This document shows positions 34,027-45,308 of a stretch of DNA of 64,000 nt, one piece after another. Source of the DNA: CAXTPV01 sp965276715 (GTDB lineage Bacteria > Pseudomonadota > Alphaproteobacteria > Acetobacterales > Acetobacteraceae). Both the position numbers and the translations under genes were made by a program. Under the pieces are notes generated by a model, which was not told the origin of the DNA, ran no database searches, and saw only the letters and a program-made list of their open reading frames with translations. The first letter of the stretch is position 1, and each line of letters starts with the position of its first letter. The stretch is from the NCBI GenBank assembly GCA_965276715.1, contig OZ255622.1:2666001-2730000 (forward strand), in the 5' to 3' direction.

Positions 34027-35472
34027 TCAGCTCGAGAATTTCAGGTTGGGCCGCAGTCCGCGCAGGATCTTGCCCTCCGTCGACAGATAGAAATTCCGCG
34101 TGTTGAAGCGCGGCGTGCGCGCGAAGATGAGGTAGAGGTATTTGAAGTTCTCCGCGAAACCGTAGGCGGGGAACAGGTCGCCCTGGGTCATCGGAGTCGT
34201 CGTGATGTCGTTGATGATGGTGTAGCCGTTGGGCGTGCGCGCATTGTCCCTCAAGCCCACAAAATACTGGTAGGCGGTGCTTGCGTAGAGCTCGTTTCCG
34301 GTCCGCCAGTAGAGGTCGAACGAGGAGTTGACATACTCCGGCCGGAACTGGTTCGACGTGCTGGTGGCGTTCAGCGTCGTATAGTCGATCCCCTCCGGCA
34401 AGACCGGATAGCGGTCGAGCACCTGCGTCCAGGACTCGTAGTAGCTCGCGCCGAGGCTGAGATCACCGCCCGCCGCCACGAGCTCGGCCCAAAAAGCGGC
34501 CAATTCAGATTGGCCGCGGCCGAGCAACGCGCCGGTCTGGAAATCCACCTGCTTGTACCAGACGAGGCCGTTGTAGGTCTCGACGACGTATTTGTTGAAC
34601 GCTGCATTCAGCGTCTCGTACCAGTAGAGGCACTCCTTGTCCCTGAACAAGGCATAGCCGCCATAGAGATATTCGTAGAAGGAATCGGTCGGCGGATTGA
34701 TCGCGTTGTCGGTGGGATCGACCCATGCGCCGGTCTCGACATTGATCGTGGTCCCGAGCAGATCGAGCGAGGACCGGCGCTCGAAGACCGCGCGCTGCGC
34801 CGCCTTCGAGGCGTTGAAGTATTTGGGATCGTTGGTCAGCCGGGACAGCGTGCCGAACTCGAGGATGTTGCTGCCGGCCGCCGCGAGAACCGCGGTCGGG
34901 CCATTGACCACGCCGGTCGCGAGGTTGATCCCGGAATAAGGGATCCCGGTCGGCGACTTGGTGAACGCCGGCAGCACCCGGTCCGCGAGATCCTGGGCGA
35001 GCCGCAGCAGCCGCGGATCCTGCACCGCGAGATAGCCGGCGAGAAGGCCGCCCACCAGACGGATGATCCCCTCGAAGATATTGAAGTTGTCGACGTCGAT
35101 GTTGAAGTCGAGATTGGCGTAGATCCAGTCAAGACACAGTCGGAGGTCGTTGTCGAGACCCATGACGTACAGCGTGTCCAGCGCCTCGATGATCGACAAT
35201 CCGACGGTGCGCCCCTGGAAGAAGAAGTCGTTCGGCCTGCCAGAGAGCGGCATCACCTGGTCACGGCCGAAGGCATACATCTTGTAGCCGTTCCAGGCGT
35301 GCAGGAACTCGTTGCGGATCTCGGTGGCGATTTGCGGTTTCCCCGGCCCGAATCGCGAGTCGGCCAGCGCCGGCAGGGAGCGGCCGAGAACGGCGCCACC
35401 GCCGGCCGCACCGAGTGCGCGCAGCAGTGGCCGTCGCCCGACCCGCGTCAGGCGGTCGAATTCGTCGGTCAT
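34027..35472 (-). CDS. Tat-exported GH47 alpha-mannosidase
   Basis: 481 residues from the ATG at 35472; the open frame extends upstream to 35547 but begins with a TAT signal at MTDEFDRLTRVGRRPLLRALG. The mature domain matches class I alpha-1,2-mannosidases (GH47): RNEFLHAWNGYKMYAFGRD, SIIEALDTLYVMGL, FNIFEGIIRLVGGLLAGYLA, EFGTLSRLTND, TDSFYEYLYGG and RPEYVNSSFDLYWRTGN. The acidic residues in the FEG, FYEY and RPEY segments are the expected catalytic ones. GH47 enzymes trim N-glycans in eukaryotes; bacterial members are uncommon. It converges on treY. The substrate in this organism is unknown. Confidence 0.85.
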   Translation of the reverse strand: MTDEFDRLTRVGRRPLLRALGAAGGGAVLGRSLPALADSRFGPGKPQIATEIRNEFLHAWNGYKMYAFGRDQVMPLSGRPNDFFFQGRTVGLSIIEALDTLYVMGLDNDLRLCLDWIYANLDFNIDVDNFNIFEGIIRLVGGLLAGYLAVQDPRLLRLAQDLADRVLPAFTKSPTGIPYSGINLATGVVNGPTAVLAAAGSNILEFGTLSRLTNDPKYFNASKAAQRAVFERRSSLDLLGTTINVETGAWVDPTDNAINPPTDSFYEYLYGGYALFRDKECLYWYETLNAAFNKYVVETYNGLVWYKQVDFQTGALLGRGQSELAAFWAELVAAGGDLSLGASYYESWTQVLDRYPVLPEGIDYTTLNATSTSNQFRPEYVNSSFDLYWRTGNELYASTAYQYFVGLRDNARTPNGYTIINDITTTPMTQGDLFPAYGFAENFKYLYLIFARTPRFNTRNFYLSTEGKILRGLRPNLKFSS

Positions 35473-35844
35473 CGGTCGTTTCCTTCCATGTGGTTGTTGG
35501 AGCGGCGTGGCCGCTCGCGGCGCCGCGAACCAAGCGGTACCGAACAAACTGTCTTCGCCGACAAACCTAAGGGTCCGGCGTGGATTTCGGCAAGAGAGGA
35601 GACTGTTCCGAACGCACCAACGAATTCACCATTGCGCGATCTTGAACGAGTTCAGTTGAATGCAAGATAGCGGCCGTTCGATCGTCATTTCCTCGTGGCG
35701 CGAGAATCAAGAAACGGAATGTGGTCAGGCGTCATCATGGCGTCGCTCCGCATGCACTTCGGGACCGGTCGTGGCACAAGTCGGCCGCCGTCGTCCGGGT
35801 CCGGGGCGAGCTTCTTCGAGACATTCACAGTCTCGGACCATGGC
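35473..35844. other. Long intergenic region, no gene seen
   Basis: 372 bp between the divergent-facing start of the GH47 gene and the end of the membrane-protein gene. Short open frames on both strands here lack ribosome sites, are Arg/Ser-rich and do not resemble any family, so I leave them out. A 12-bp palindrome TGAAC-ga-GTTCA lies at 35643-35654 and could be a regulator site for GH47. GC is somewhat lower than in the flanking genes. Confidence 0.6.
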
Positions 35845-36774
35845 CTACAGCCGCACCGCGGCACCAACCAGGTCGAACACATCGAGCAGGCGCGCGACAT
35901 AGTGGTCGTGCACCGCGAAGGCAGACGATCGCGGATCGAAGAACCCGCGCTCCAGCGCGTCCACCATGCGCGTGAGCCGCAGCCTGTGCAGACCCATCAG
36001 CCGCTGGATCGGATCGAAGACGATCCCGGAGAACGCGGCGAAGATCGCCAAGCCCACCATCAGCGATCCGGTCGTCGTCGCCACCAGCCCGAGCGTGGGA
36101 GCGACGGGGAACAGTCCGTACCACATGCCGCCCAGCCAGCCGCCAAGGGGAAAGGCGGCGACCGCCGTCTGCTGCGCCATCACCGCGGCGAGCGCCGGTC
36201 CGAGCGACGCGGCGCCGGGCGTGATCTTGTTCAGCGCCAGCGCACCGGCGCTCAGGCTCACGAATCCGGTCGTGATCTCGGCCGCCGCACTGCGCGCGCC
36301 GGCATAGATCGTCATCGCGCGCGCCAGGCGCTGGCGCAGCATCGGGTCGTCGCCGTGCATGGCACGCTCCAGCACGGGCTCCGCCACGATCGCCTCCGAC
36401 AGCGCGTCGTGTCGGCTCTCGCGCGCGCCCTGGACGAACGGGAGCTCGAACAGCTCGGTGACGATCAGCCATTCGATCTCGCGCGAGACCGATGTCGGCA
36501 GCAGGATCGAGCGATGCAGCAGGCGCGCCAGGAATGCGGCGCCCACGCGATCGGCGAGACCCGCGCCGAGATGCAGCAGAAGCTGCGGCACGGCGAGCGA
36601 CAGATTGATCGGCGCCTTCGCGATGTCCCATCCCAGCGCGTTGCGGTGCAGCTTCAATGTTCCGGATAGCGAGAAATGCGCGTCGACGAACCGATCGACG
36701 CGCTCACGTCTCGCATTGAAATACGCGCGCGCACCACTCTCGACTGCGTCGACGGCGACCGCGCGATCGATCAA
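35845..36774 (-). CDS. Membrane protein of unknown function, downstream of a sugar ABC importer
   Basis: 309 residues from the TTG at 36774, the only plausible start after the upstream stop. The first ~60 residues (AVDAVESGARAYFNARRERVDRFVD) are helical and charged. Later segments (GPALAAVMAQQTAVAAF, TLGLVATTTGSLMVGLAIFAAF) are membrane-spanning. It resembles the DUF6635 group in my memory, but this is weak. It starts 21 bp after the ABC substrate-binding gene, so it is likely in the same transcript. Confidence 0.7.
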   Translation of the reverse strand: MIDRAVAVDAVESGARAYFNARRERVDRFVDAHFSLSGTLKLHRNALGWDIAKAPINLSLAVPQLLLHLGAGLADRVGAAFLARLLHRSILLPTSVSREIEWLIVTELFELPFVQGARESRHDALSEAIVAEPVLERAMHGDDPMLRQRLARAMTIYAGARSAAAEITTGFVSLSAGALALNKITPGAASLGPALAAVMAQQTAVAAFPLGGWLGGMWYGLFPVAPTLGLVATTTGSLMVGLAIFAAFSGIVFDPIQRLMGLHRLRLTRMVDALERGFFDPRSSAFAVHDHYVARLLDVFDLVGAAVRL

Positions 36775-36795
36775 CGGACGCGCGAGGACCCTCGC

Positions 36796-37731
36796 CTAAT
36801 GGTCGGTCCATCCCGTGTATTGCGACACGTTGTCGCGCGTGATCAGCTTGGGCGTCATCTGGGTGACCTCCTGGGCCGGTTTCTGGCCGTTCAGCAGGGC
36901 GGCCCCCTCGCGCACCGCGATCTGGCCCATCGTGTAGGGATCCTGGCTCGCGGACGCGGCGATCGAGCTCAACGGATCTCGCAAGGCCGCCACGATATCG
37001 GGCGCCCCGTCGACCGACGTGATCACGATGCCCTTCCGATGAAGCTGTCTGGCCGCGAGATCGGAACCGATCGCTTGCGGGTCGTTGATCGCGAAGACGG
37101 CGGCAATGTCGGGATACCGGATCAGGTAGCCCTGCATCACCGCGAGGCCGCCGTCACGCGATCCCTTGCCGTCCTGATCGGCGCTGAGGATCTTGATCCC
37201 GGCATCCTTCGACAGGGCGTCCTTGCACCCGGTCACGCGGTCGATCACGGCCGACACCTGCGGTCCGTTCTCGATGATCACGTTGCCCTTGTGGCCGATC
37301 TTGTCGGCAAGGAACGCGCACGAGATGCGGCCCGCCATCACGTTGTCGGTCTCGACCGTCGCGTCCGCGCCGGCCGCCTTCACGTCGACGGCCACCACCG
37401 GAATGCCCGCCGCCTGCGCCCGCTTGATCGCTGGCAGGATCGCGTTCGGGTCGACGCCGTTGATCAGGATCAGATTGACGCCGGAGGCGATGAAGTTGTC
37501 GACCTGGGTGAACTGCTTGTTCAGGTCGTAGTCGGCCGACGTCGAGACGACATTGACACTCGGGTTGGCCGCCTTCGCCGCGACGCTGGCACCCTTGGCC
37601 AGAGCCACGAAATATGGATTGCCGAGCGAACCGAGCGTGATGCCGACGCCGGTCAGCGGCTTGGCCAGCGCGCCGTCCGTGGCGGCCAGGCCGAGCAGCG
37701 CCGCGCCCGCGAGCAAGGTGGTCCTAATCAT
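36796..37731 (-). CDS. Sugar ABC transporter substrate-binding protein
   Basis: 311 residues from the ATG at 37731 (MIRTTLLAGAALLGLAATDG, a signal peptide), with GGGGAG 6 nt upstream; the ATG two codons earlier abuts that site. It is a type I periplasmic binding protein of the ribose/xylose (RbsB) class: GVGITLGSLGNPYFVALAKG, QVDNFIASGVNLILING and AVFAINDPQAIGSDLAAR. It delivers a monosaccharide or polyol to the permease. Which sugar cannot be read. Confidence 0.92.
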   Translation of the reverse strand: MIRTTLLAGAALLGLAATDGALAKPLTGVGITLGSLGNPYFVALAKGASVAAKAANPSVNVVSTSADYDLNKQFTQVDNFIASGVNLILINGVDPNAILPAIKRAQAAGIPVVAVDVKAAGADATVETDNVMAGRISCAFLADKIGHKGNVIIENGPQVSAVIDRVTGCKDALSKDAGIKILSADQDGKGSRDGGLAVMQGYLIRYPDIAAVFAINDPQAIGSDLAARQLHRKGIVITSVDGAPDIVAALRDPLSSIAASASQDPYTMGQIAVREGAALLNGQKPAQEVTQMTPKLITRDNVSQYTGWTDH

Positions 37732-37800
37732 CGTCATCTCCCCAGATCCCTGTTTTGCTCGATACGTAGCCGGACCGCTCATCCCTCGCAACGGCACCCC

Positions 37801-38835
37801 TCAGGTGCGCGCGCCCTGCTGGCGGAACCGGTCGAGCGTCACCGCGCCGATGATCACCAGGCCCTTGACGATGAACTGCCAGATGTCCGACACGCCCACG
37901 AGCAGCAACCCGTTCGTCAGCACCGCGATGATCAGCGCCCCGATCAGTGTACCCCAGATCGAGCCGATGCCGCCCACGAACGACGTGCCACCAAGAATGA
38001 CCGCCGCGATCGCATCGAGCTCGTAGGACTGCCCGAGCTGCAATCCATTGGCGGCATAGAGCCGCGCCGCCGACATCACGCCGCCGAGCCCCGCCAGCAG
38101 TCCCGACGCCGCGTAGACGAACAGCAGGATTCCGCCCACCCGGATGCCCGACAGACGTGCGGCCGCCGGATTGCCGCCGACCGCGTAGATCCGGACGCCG
38201 AGCACCGTGCGTCGAAGCAGGTACCAGGACACCAGCACCACCGCGAGCGCGATGATCGCGAGCCAGGGCACGACGATCCCCGGCGCCACCGGAATGCCGT
38301 CATTGCCGATCCAGGCAAAGGGAAGCGATGGATTGAAGACCGTCTTGTCGCCGCCCATCAGCCGCGCGAGCCCGCGGATCGCCGTCAGCGTTCCGAGCGT
38401 GACGATGAACGGCGGCAGCTTTACCGCCGCGATCAGCGCGCCGTTGACCAGCCCGATCGCAAGTCCCGTGATCAGGCAAGCCGGAATGCTCAGCAGTCCC
38501 AGTCCCGGCAGCAGCGAGACGATCAGTGCCGCCATTGCCGAAGCCGCCAGCGTCGAGCCCACAGACAGATCGATCCCGCCGGTCAGGATGACGAATGTCA
38601 TTCCGGACGCGAGCACGGTGTTGATCGAGGCCTGCTGGGCCACGATCGACAGGTTCTGCACGCTCAGGAACCGGTGTCCACCCAGAAAATGGAAACCGAG
38701 CGCGAGCAGGATCAGGACCGGCAGCATGCCCGCCGACTGCATCAGGCTGCGTATCTGCACCGATCGTGACGACAGACCCGCGCCCCCGCTTGCCTGTGTC
38801 TCGGCGGCGGGCGAGCTCATCGGGGCGTCGGACAT
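37801..38835 (-). CDS. Sugar ABC transporter permease (RbsC type)
   Basis: 344 residues from the ATG at 38835, preceded by GAGGAGA; the in-frame extension to 38910 is not coding. Ten or so helices include the RbsC signature FVILTGGIDLSVGS, PPFIVTLGTLTAIRGLARL and AVILGGTSFVGGIGSIWGT. It forms the membrane channel of a CUT2-family importer. It lies 10 bp downstream of the ATPase gene and 69 bp upstream of the binding protein. Confidence 0.94.
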   Translation of the reverse strand: MSDAPMSSPAAETQASGGAGLSSRSVQIRSLMQSAGMLPVLILLALGFHFLGGHRFLSVQNLSIVAQQASINTVLASGMTFVILTGGIDLSVGSTLAASAMAALIVSLLPGLGLLSIPACLITGLAIGLVNGALIAAVKLPPFIVTLGTLTAIRGLARLMGGDKTVFNPSLPFAWIGNDGIPVAPGIVVPWLAIIALAVVLVSWYLLRRTVLGVRIYAVGGNPAAARLSGIRVGGILLFVYAASGLLAGLGGVMSAARLYAANGLQLGQSYELDAIAAVILGGTSFVGGIGSIWGTLIGALIIAVLTNGLLLVGVSDIWQFIVKGLVIIGAVTLDRFRQQGART

Positions 38836-38845
38836 GGGCGTCTCC

Positions 38846-40369
<1,524 letters not shown>

Positions 40370-40411
40370 TGCACCGCCGGGTTTCCTCCCGACGATGTAA
40401 TCATGCCGAGG

Positions 40412-43400
40412 TTAGGAAGGCCAGGGCTCTGCCCTGGACCCGCCAGGGCGGGCCGCCCTGGACCGGCGCACATAGGTGTCCAGCCCGGCCGGCACGGCCA
40501 CCCGCGTCCACGCGGCGTAAAGGGCCGGCACGAAGAACAGCGTCAGCACGGTGGCGCTCAGCAGGCCGCCCATGATCGCGACCGCCATCGGGCCCCAGAA
40601 CAGGGAGAAGGCCAGCGGCGTGAGACCCAGGATCGCCGTCGTCGCGGTCAGCACGATCGGCCTGGCACGCCGCACCGTGGCACCCAGGATCGCCTCGAAC
40701 GGATCCGCACCCGCGGCACGATCGCGTTCGATCTGGTCGACCAGGATGACCGAGTTGCGCATGATGATGCCGGCCAGCGCGATGAAGCCCAGCATGGCCA
40801 CGAACCCGAACGGCATCCCCGTCAACAGCAGGCCGGCGGTCACGCCGATCAGCCCCAAGGGCGCGGTCAGGATCACCATCGCCACCCGCCCGAAGCTCTG
40901 CAACTGCACCATCAGCAGCGTCAGCATCGCGAGCACCATGATCGGCATGCCCGCGTTCACGCTTGCCTGCCCCTTCGCACTTTCCTCGACCGCGCCGCCG
41001 GTCTCGATCCGGGTGCCGATCGGCAACGCCGCCTTGATCGCGGCAAGGCTCGGCAGGATCTGCGCCGTCACCACCGGCGCCTGCGTGCCGTCGGCGATGT
41101 CGCCCCGGACGGTGATCTCGTTGGTCCGGTCCCGGTGGCGGATGGTGGAGGCCTCGATCGCCGGCACGATGCGCGCCACCTGCGACAGCGGCACCGCGCG
41201 GCCGTTCGCACTCGTCACGTCCAGATCGCCGAGGCCCGCGAGATCCTGCCGGCTCGCCTGGTCGGCACGCGCGAGCACCGGGATCAGGTCGTTGCCTTCC
41301 CGATACTGCGTCATCGCGGCACCCTGCAGCAACGTCTGCAGGGTCGTGGCGATGTCCTCGCTCGACAGGCCGAGCAGCCTTGCCTTGTTCTCGTCGACCG
41401 ACACGGTGACGGACTTGGCGTAGCTTCCCGACAGGTCGCTCACGTTCCTGATGTGAGGATTGGCCCGGATCGCGCGGCCGACGCGCGCCGCGATCAGCCG
41501 CAATTGGCCGGCATCGGGCCCCACGATGCGGAACTGGACCGGGTAGCCGACCGGCGGCCCCAGCTCCAGCCGCGACGTTCGGAACCGCACATCGTCGAAC
41601 CCACCCGCGGGCCCCGCGTCGATCCGTGCGTTCAGCCTGGCCAGCAGCGCCTCGCGCGCGCCGATGTCGCGCATGTTGAGCACGAGCTGGGCGTAGTTCG
41701 GCTGGTCGAGTTCGGGCGACGAGGCGAGGAAGAAGCGCGGCGCGCCGGTCCCGATATAGGCGACGTGCGAGACGATGCCCTTCTCCCGCGCCAGGATCGC
41801 CTCGAGCTGCTCGACCCGGTCCCTGGTCGCGGCGAAGCTGGAACCCTCCGGCAGCCGCAGATCGGCGATCAGTTCCAGCCGATCCGACGACGGAAAGAAT
41901 TGCTGCGGCACGCGCGAAAATCCCGCGAGCGAGAGCACGAAAGCGGCAACCGTGGTTCCGATCACCCACCAGCGCCGGCGCACGCACAGCGCCACCAGGC
42001 GCCGGAACGCGCGATAGAGCCTCGTGTCATAGACATCATGCGCGTCCGCTCCGGCGAGACGCGGCTTGAGGAGCGCCGCTCCGATCATCGGCACGAACAG
42101 CACGGCGACCAGCCACGACAGGATCAGCGCGAGGCCGACCACGCGAAAGATGTCCTGCGTGTATTCGCCGGTGCTCGACTGCGCGAGCCCGACCGGCAGA
42201 TAGCCCGCCGCCGTCACCAGCGTTCCGGTCAGCATCGGGAACGCGGTCGAGCTGTAGGCGAAACTCCCGGCGCGCACCCGGTCCCACCCCTGTTCGAGCT
42301 TCACCGCCATCGTCTCGACCGAGATGATCGCATCGTCGACCAGCAGCCCGAGTGCGATGATCATCGCACCCAGCGAGATCCGCTGCAGGTCGATCCCCAG
42401 CAGCATCATCGCCACCATCACGCCGCCGAGCACCAGCGGCACGCTGATCGCGACCACGATGCCCGTCCGCCATCCGAGCGAGACGAAGCTCACCAGCAGC
42501 ACGATCGCGAGCGCCTCGAAGAAGCTGTCCTGGAATTCGCCGACGTCGCGCGCGACCACGCGCGCCTGGTCGTCGATCGGTGCGATGCGCACACCGAGCG
42601 GCAAGCGCGGCGCGATCGCGGCGAGTTTCTCGTCGAGCCTGTGGCCCAGCGACAGGATGTTCCCGCCCGCGTTCATCGACACCGCGATGCCGAGCCCCGG
42701 CTTGCCGTCATACAGCAGCATCGACGCCGGCGGGCTCGCGACGCCGCGCGAGATGGTCGCGATCTCGCCGAGCGCGATCAGCCGCCCCTGCGCCTGCAGC
42801 TTCAGTGCCGCCAGTCGCGCGACCCCGTCCAGACCCGGCGTGGCGCGAATATGGATCCGGTCCGACCGCGTCTCGACGAAGCCGCTGTCGGCCACGGTGT
42901 TCTCGCGCTGCACGGTCCTCGAAATGTCGGCCAGCGTCAGGCCGAGCTGCGCCAGCTTGCGCGGCGAGAAGCTGACCACGAGCTGTTCCTGCTGCACGCC
43001 GAGCAGATCGACCTTGCCCACATCGGCGACACCCAGCAATTGCTCGCGCACATCCTCCGCCACGTGGCGCAGTTCCGGGCGCGTGAACCCGTCGCCGGTG
43101 ATCGCATAGACGAAGCCGTAGACGTCGCCGAACTCGTCGTTGAAATCGGGGCCCTGCACGCCGGGCGGCAGCGACGTGGCGATGTCGCCGATCTTCTTGC
43201 GCACCTGGTACCACAGGCCCGGAATCCGCGCGGGCGGCGTGTTGTCGCGCAGCACGACATTGACCACTGAGCGGCCCGGCTCGCTGTAGCTGTCGGTGTA
43301 GTCGAGCGACCCGATCTCCTCGATCTTGCGCTCGATCGGGTCGGTGACCAGCCGCGCCGTCTCGTCGGCCGTGGCACCCGGCCACGACGTCACGATCACC

Positions 43401-43534
43401 ATCTGCTTGATCGTGAACGGCGGGTCCTCCGCGCGCCCCAGCGACAGATACGACCAGATGCCGGCCGCCGCGATCGCGATGCCGGCGAACAGCATCAGCG
43501 CGCGATGCCGCAACGCCCACTCGGACAGGTTCAT
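40412..43534 (-). CDS. RND efflux permease (second system)
   Basis: 1040 residues. It starts MNLSEWALRHRALMLFAGIA; helix-4 motif GLLVDDAIISVETMAVKLEQ holds the proton-relay acids, and the second half has RFVNYRE-like TSVLGL and ILTAPLGLIGVTAGLLLTG. The subgroup (MexK/VexF-like) differs from the AcrB type at 22.9 kb. The last ~15 codons are encoded by a twin-hairpin repeat (40421-40461), giving a tail of Arg, Pro and Gly. It overlaps the adaptor by ATGA. Confidence 0.93.
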   Translation of the reverse strand: MNLSEWALRHRALMLFAGIAIAAAGIWSYLSLGRAEDPPFTIKQMVIVTSWPGATADETARLVTDPIERKIEEIGSLDYTDSYSEPGRSVVNVVLRDNTPPARIPGLWYQVRKKIGDIATSLPPGVQGPDFNDEFGDVYGFVYAITGDGFTRPELRHVAEDVREQLLGVADVGKVDLLGVQQEQLVVSFSPRKLAQLGLTLADISRTVQRENTVADSGFVETRSDRIHIRATPGLDGVARLAALKLQAQGRLIALGEIATISRGVASPPASMLLYDGKPGLGIAVSMNAGGNILSLGHRLDEKLAAIAPRLPLGVRIAPIDDQARVVARDVGEFQDSFFEALAIVLLVSFVSLGWRTGIVVAISVPLVLGGVMVAMMLLGIDLQRISLGAMIIALGLLVDDAIISVETMAVKLEQGWDRVRAGSFAYSSTAFPMLTGTLVTAAGYLPVGLAQSSTGEYTQDIFRVVGLALILSWLVAVLFVPMIGAALLKPRLAGADAHDVYDTRLYRAFRRLVALCVRRRWWVIGTTVAAFVLSLAGFSRVPQQFFPSSDRLELIADLRLPEGSSFAATRDRVEQLEAILAREKGIVSHVAYIGTGAPRFFLASSPELDQPNYAQLVLNMRDIGAREALLARLNARIDAGPAGGFDDVRFRTSRLELGPPVGYPVQFRIVGPDAGQLRLIAARVGRAIRANPHIRNVSDLSGSYAKSVTVSVDENKARLLGLSSEDIATTLQTLLQGAAMTQYREGNDLIPVLARADQASRQDLAGLGDLDVTSANGRAVPLSQVARIVPAIEASTIRHRDRTNEITVRGDIADGTQAPVVTAQILPSLAAIKAALPIGTRIETGGAVEESAKGQASVNAGMPIMVLAMLTLLMVQLQSFGRVAMVILTAPLGLIGVTAGLLLTGMPFGFVAMLGFIALAGIIMRNSVILVDQIERDRAAGADPFEAILGATVRRARPIVLTATTAILGLTPLAFSLFWGPMAVAIMGGLLSATVLTLFFVPALYAAWTRVAVPAGLDTYVRRSRAARPGGSRAEPWPS
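40421..40461. repeat. Twin-hairpin repeat inside the RND 3' end (copy 4)
   Basis: CCAGGGC-tct-GCCCTGG (40421-40437) and CCAGGGCG-ggc-CGCCCTGG (40443-40461) are perfect stems. They lie inside the last codons of the RND gene and specify its RAARPGGSRAEPWPS tail. The pair may also act as terminator or transcript stabiliser. Confidence 0.82.
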
Positions 43535-44592
43535 CGGGCCGGCCCCGCCCAGGCGGTCAGGCGCATGTCCGGGTCGACGAGGTCGGCGCCAGCGGTGATG
43601 ACGCGCTCACCGGCCGCGAGGCCGCCCGAGATCATCACATCGCCGTCGCCGTCATAGCCTGAAACGGTGATACGCCGGAGATGCGCGTGCGCGTCGTCGC
43701 CGAGCACCCAGACCGCAGGCAGGCCGCTCGCGTCCGTGAGCGACGCCGCCGGCATCCGGGCCACCGCGCCCGAACCCGGGGCCGCGAACTCGACCGTCAT
43801 CGTCATCCCGAGCGCCAGAACCGAAGGCCCGGCCGGCAACGCCACCTTGACCGTGAATGTCCGTGTCGCCGCATCGGCGAGCGCGCCCAACTCGCGAATC
43901 GTGCCCGGCATATGAAGCGCCGGATCGGACCAGGGCGAGACGGTCGCGCGCGCGGCGCGCACGGCGGCGAGCCGGTTTTCCGGCACGTCGACCCAGACTT
44001 CCAGGGCGCCATGCGCCACCGAGGCCACCGTCTGTCCCGCCGTCACCACCTGCCCCACCTCGACCGGCAGCGCGGTCACGACGCCGTCGACGTCGGCGAC
44101 CAGCGTGCCGTAGGCCAGTTGGTGGCGCGCCAGACCGAGCTGACGGACCGCCTGCGCGAGACGCGCATCGGCCATCCGGCTCAGCGCGACGCGACGGTCA
44201 TATTCCGAGGGGAGATAGCTCGGCGACGCCCGTCCGAGCGCCGCATAGCGGGCAAGGTCGGCCCGCGCCTGGGCGGCATCCGCCTGCGCGGCGGCGACCG
44301 CGTTCTGGTCGTTCTCGGCCGAAAGCCGCAGGTCCGAATCGTCGAGACGCGCGAGCACCTGTCCGGCCTTGACATGATCGCCCACCTCGACCGGCCGTTC
44401 GACGATCTTGCCGCCGACGCGGCATCCGAGATCGGCCAGCGTCCGCGCATGCACCGCGCCGGAGAACGACAGCGTCAGTCCCGAGGGCTGCATCTCGACG
44501 GTCTGCACCCGAACCGGCCGCTCATCCTCGGCGGACGCCGCCAGGGCGGTCGGTGCGAGCAGAAGCCATGGGAGAACGACGAAGGCACGCAT
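43531..44592 (-). CDS. RND periplasmic adaptor (second system)
   Basis: 353 residues from the ATG at 44592 (MRAFVVLPWLLLAPTALAAS, signal peptide); the ATG at 44601 abuts the GGAG site. The MFP pattern is present: GGKIVERPVEVGDHVKAGQVLARLDDSDL, a coiled coil rich in Ala and Gln, then the barrel RAARATVSPWSDPALHMPG. It bridges the pump to an outer-membrane channel that is not encoded nearby. It starts 64 bp after tetR ends. Confidence 0.92.
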   Translation of the reverse strand: MRAFVVLPWLLLAPTALAASAEDERPVRVQTVEMQPSGLTLSFSGAVHARTLADLGCRVGGKIVERPVEVGDHVKAGQVLARLDDSDLRLSAENDQNAVAAAQADAAQARADLARYAALGRASPSYLPSEYDRRVALSRMADARLAQAVRQLGLARHQLAYGTLVADVDGVVTALPVEVGQVVTAGQTVASVAHGALEVWVDVPENRLAAVRAARATVSPWSDPALHMPGTIRELGALADAATRTFTVKVALPAGPSVLALGMTMTVEFAAPGSGAVARMPAASLTDASGLPAVWVLGDDAHAHLRRITVSGYDGDGDVMISGGLAAGERVITAGADLVDPDMRLTAWAGPAR

Positions 44593-44656
44593 GGCAGACA
44601 TCTCCGAGCCGTTCGAGGGCCGGAACCATGCATCAACAACGTTCAGTTTACAAGCG

Positions 44657-45298
44657 TCATTTTAGCGGCGTGACGCGCATCGCGTCGATCGTCATGTCGA
44701 TCACGGCGCCGATCAGCGCGTCGTGCGGACTTTCGATGGCGCCCGCCCGATCCAGCAGCAGCGCGGTGACGCCGTGCAGGCTCGCCCATGTGGCTTCGGC
44801 GCGAAGCTTCGCGTCGCCGGCCGAAAAAACTCCGATCTCCTGCAGTTCGGTGATGCCGCGGCAGAGAACGTCGAACGACAGATCCGCGGCCCCGCTGTCC
44901 GCATCGCCGCAAGGATCGAATTCCAATCCGGGAGGCAAGCTCGCGACGAAGGTCAGCCGATACTCTTCAGGACGCGAAAGACCGAAGCGAATATAGGTGA
45001 GCAACCCGGCCCGGAACCGGTCGAGCGGCGACAACGCCTTGTCCTGGCTTCGCTCGAGCGTCGAGAGGAGCTGCTCGAACATCTCTTCGGCGATCGCGCG
45101 CAGGATCGCCTCCTTGTCCGGGAAATAGACATAGAGCGCGGTCGGCGAGACGCCCACTTCGGCAGCAATCCGTCGCATCGTCGCGTGACTGAACCCCGCG
45201 GCCGCGAACACGCCGCGCGCGGCGGCCAGGATCTCTCCCCTGCGGGAGTGCCCCTGACCACGTGCCTTGCGTGTCCGCGGTCTCGCCGGTGACACCAT
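44657..45298 (-). CDS. TetR-family repressor of the second RND pump
   Basis: 213 residues if it starts at the ATG at 45298 (MVSPARPRTRK); another ATG is at 45304. The open frame reaches 45496 but overlaps the divergent gene and is not used. The HTH is EILAAARGVFAAAGFSHATMRRIAAEVGVSPTALYVYFPDKEAILRAI in parts: helix 2-3 around MRRIAAEVGVSPTALYVYF. The C-terminal ligand domain has ten or so helices with the last LIGAVIDMTIDAM. It is upstream of, and in the same direction as, the adaptor and RND genes, so it probably represses its own operon. Confidence 0.93.
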   Translation of the reverse strand: MVSPARPRTRKARGQGHSRRGEILAAARGVFAAAGFSHATMRRIAAEVGVSPTALYVYFPDKEAILRAIAEEMFEQLLSTLERSQDKALSPLDRFRAGLLTYIRFGLSRPEEYRLTFVASLPPGLEFDPCGDADSGAADLSFDVLCRGITELQEIGVFSAGDAKLRAEATWASLHGVTALLLDRAGAIESPHDALIGAVIDMTIDAMRVTPLK

Positions 45299-45308
45299 GC
45301 TCATAAAT

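Noticed and set aside
35660..35902. Short overlapping ORFs on both strands
   Set aside because: No ribosome site and Arg/Ser-rich shadow composition.
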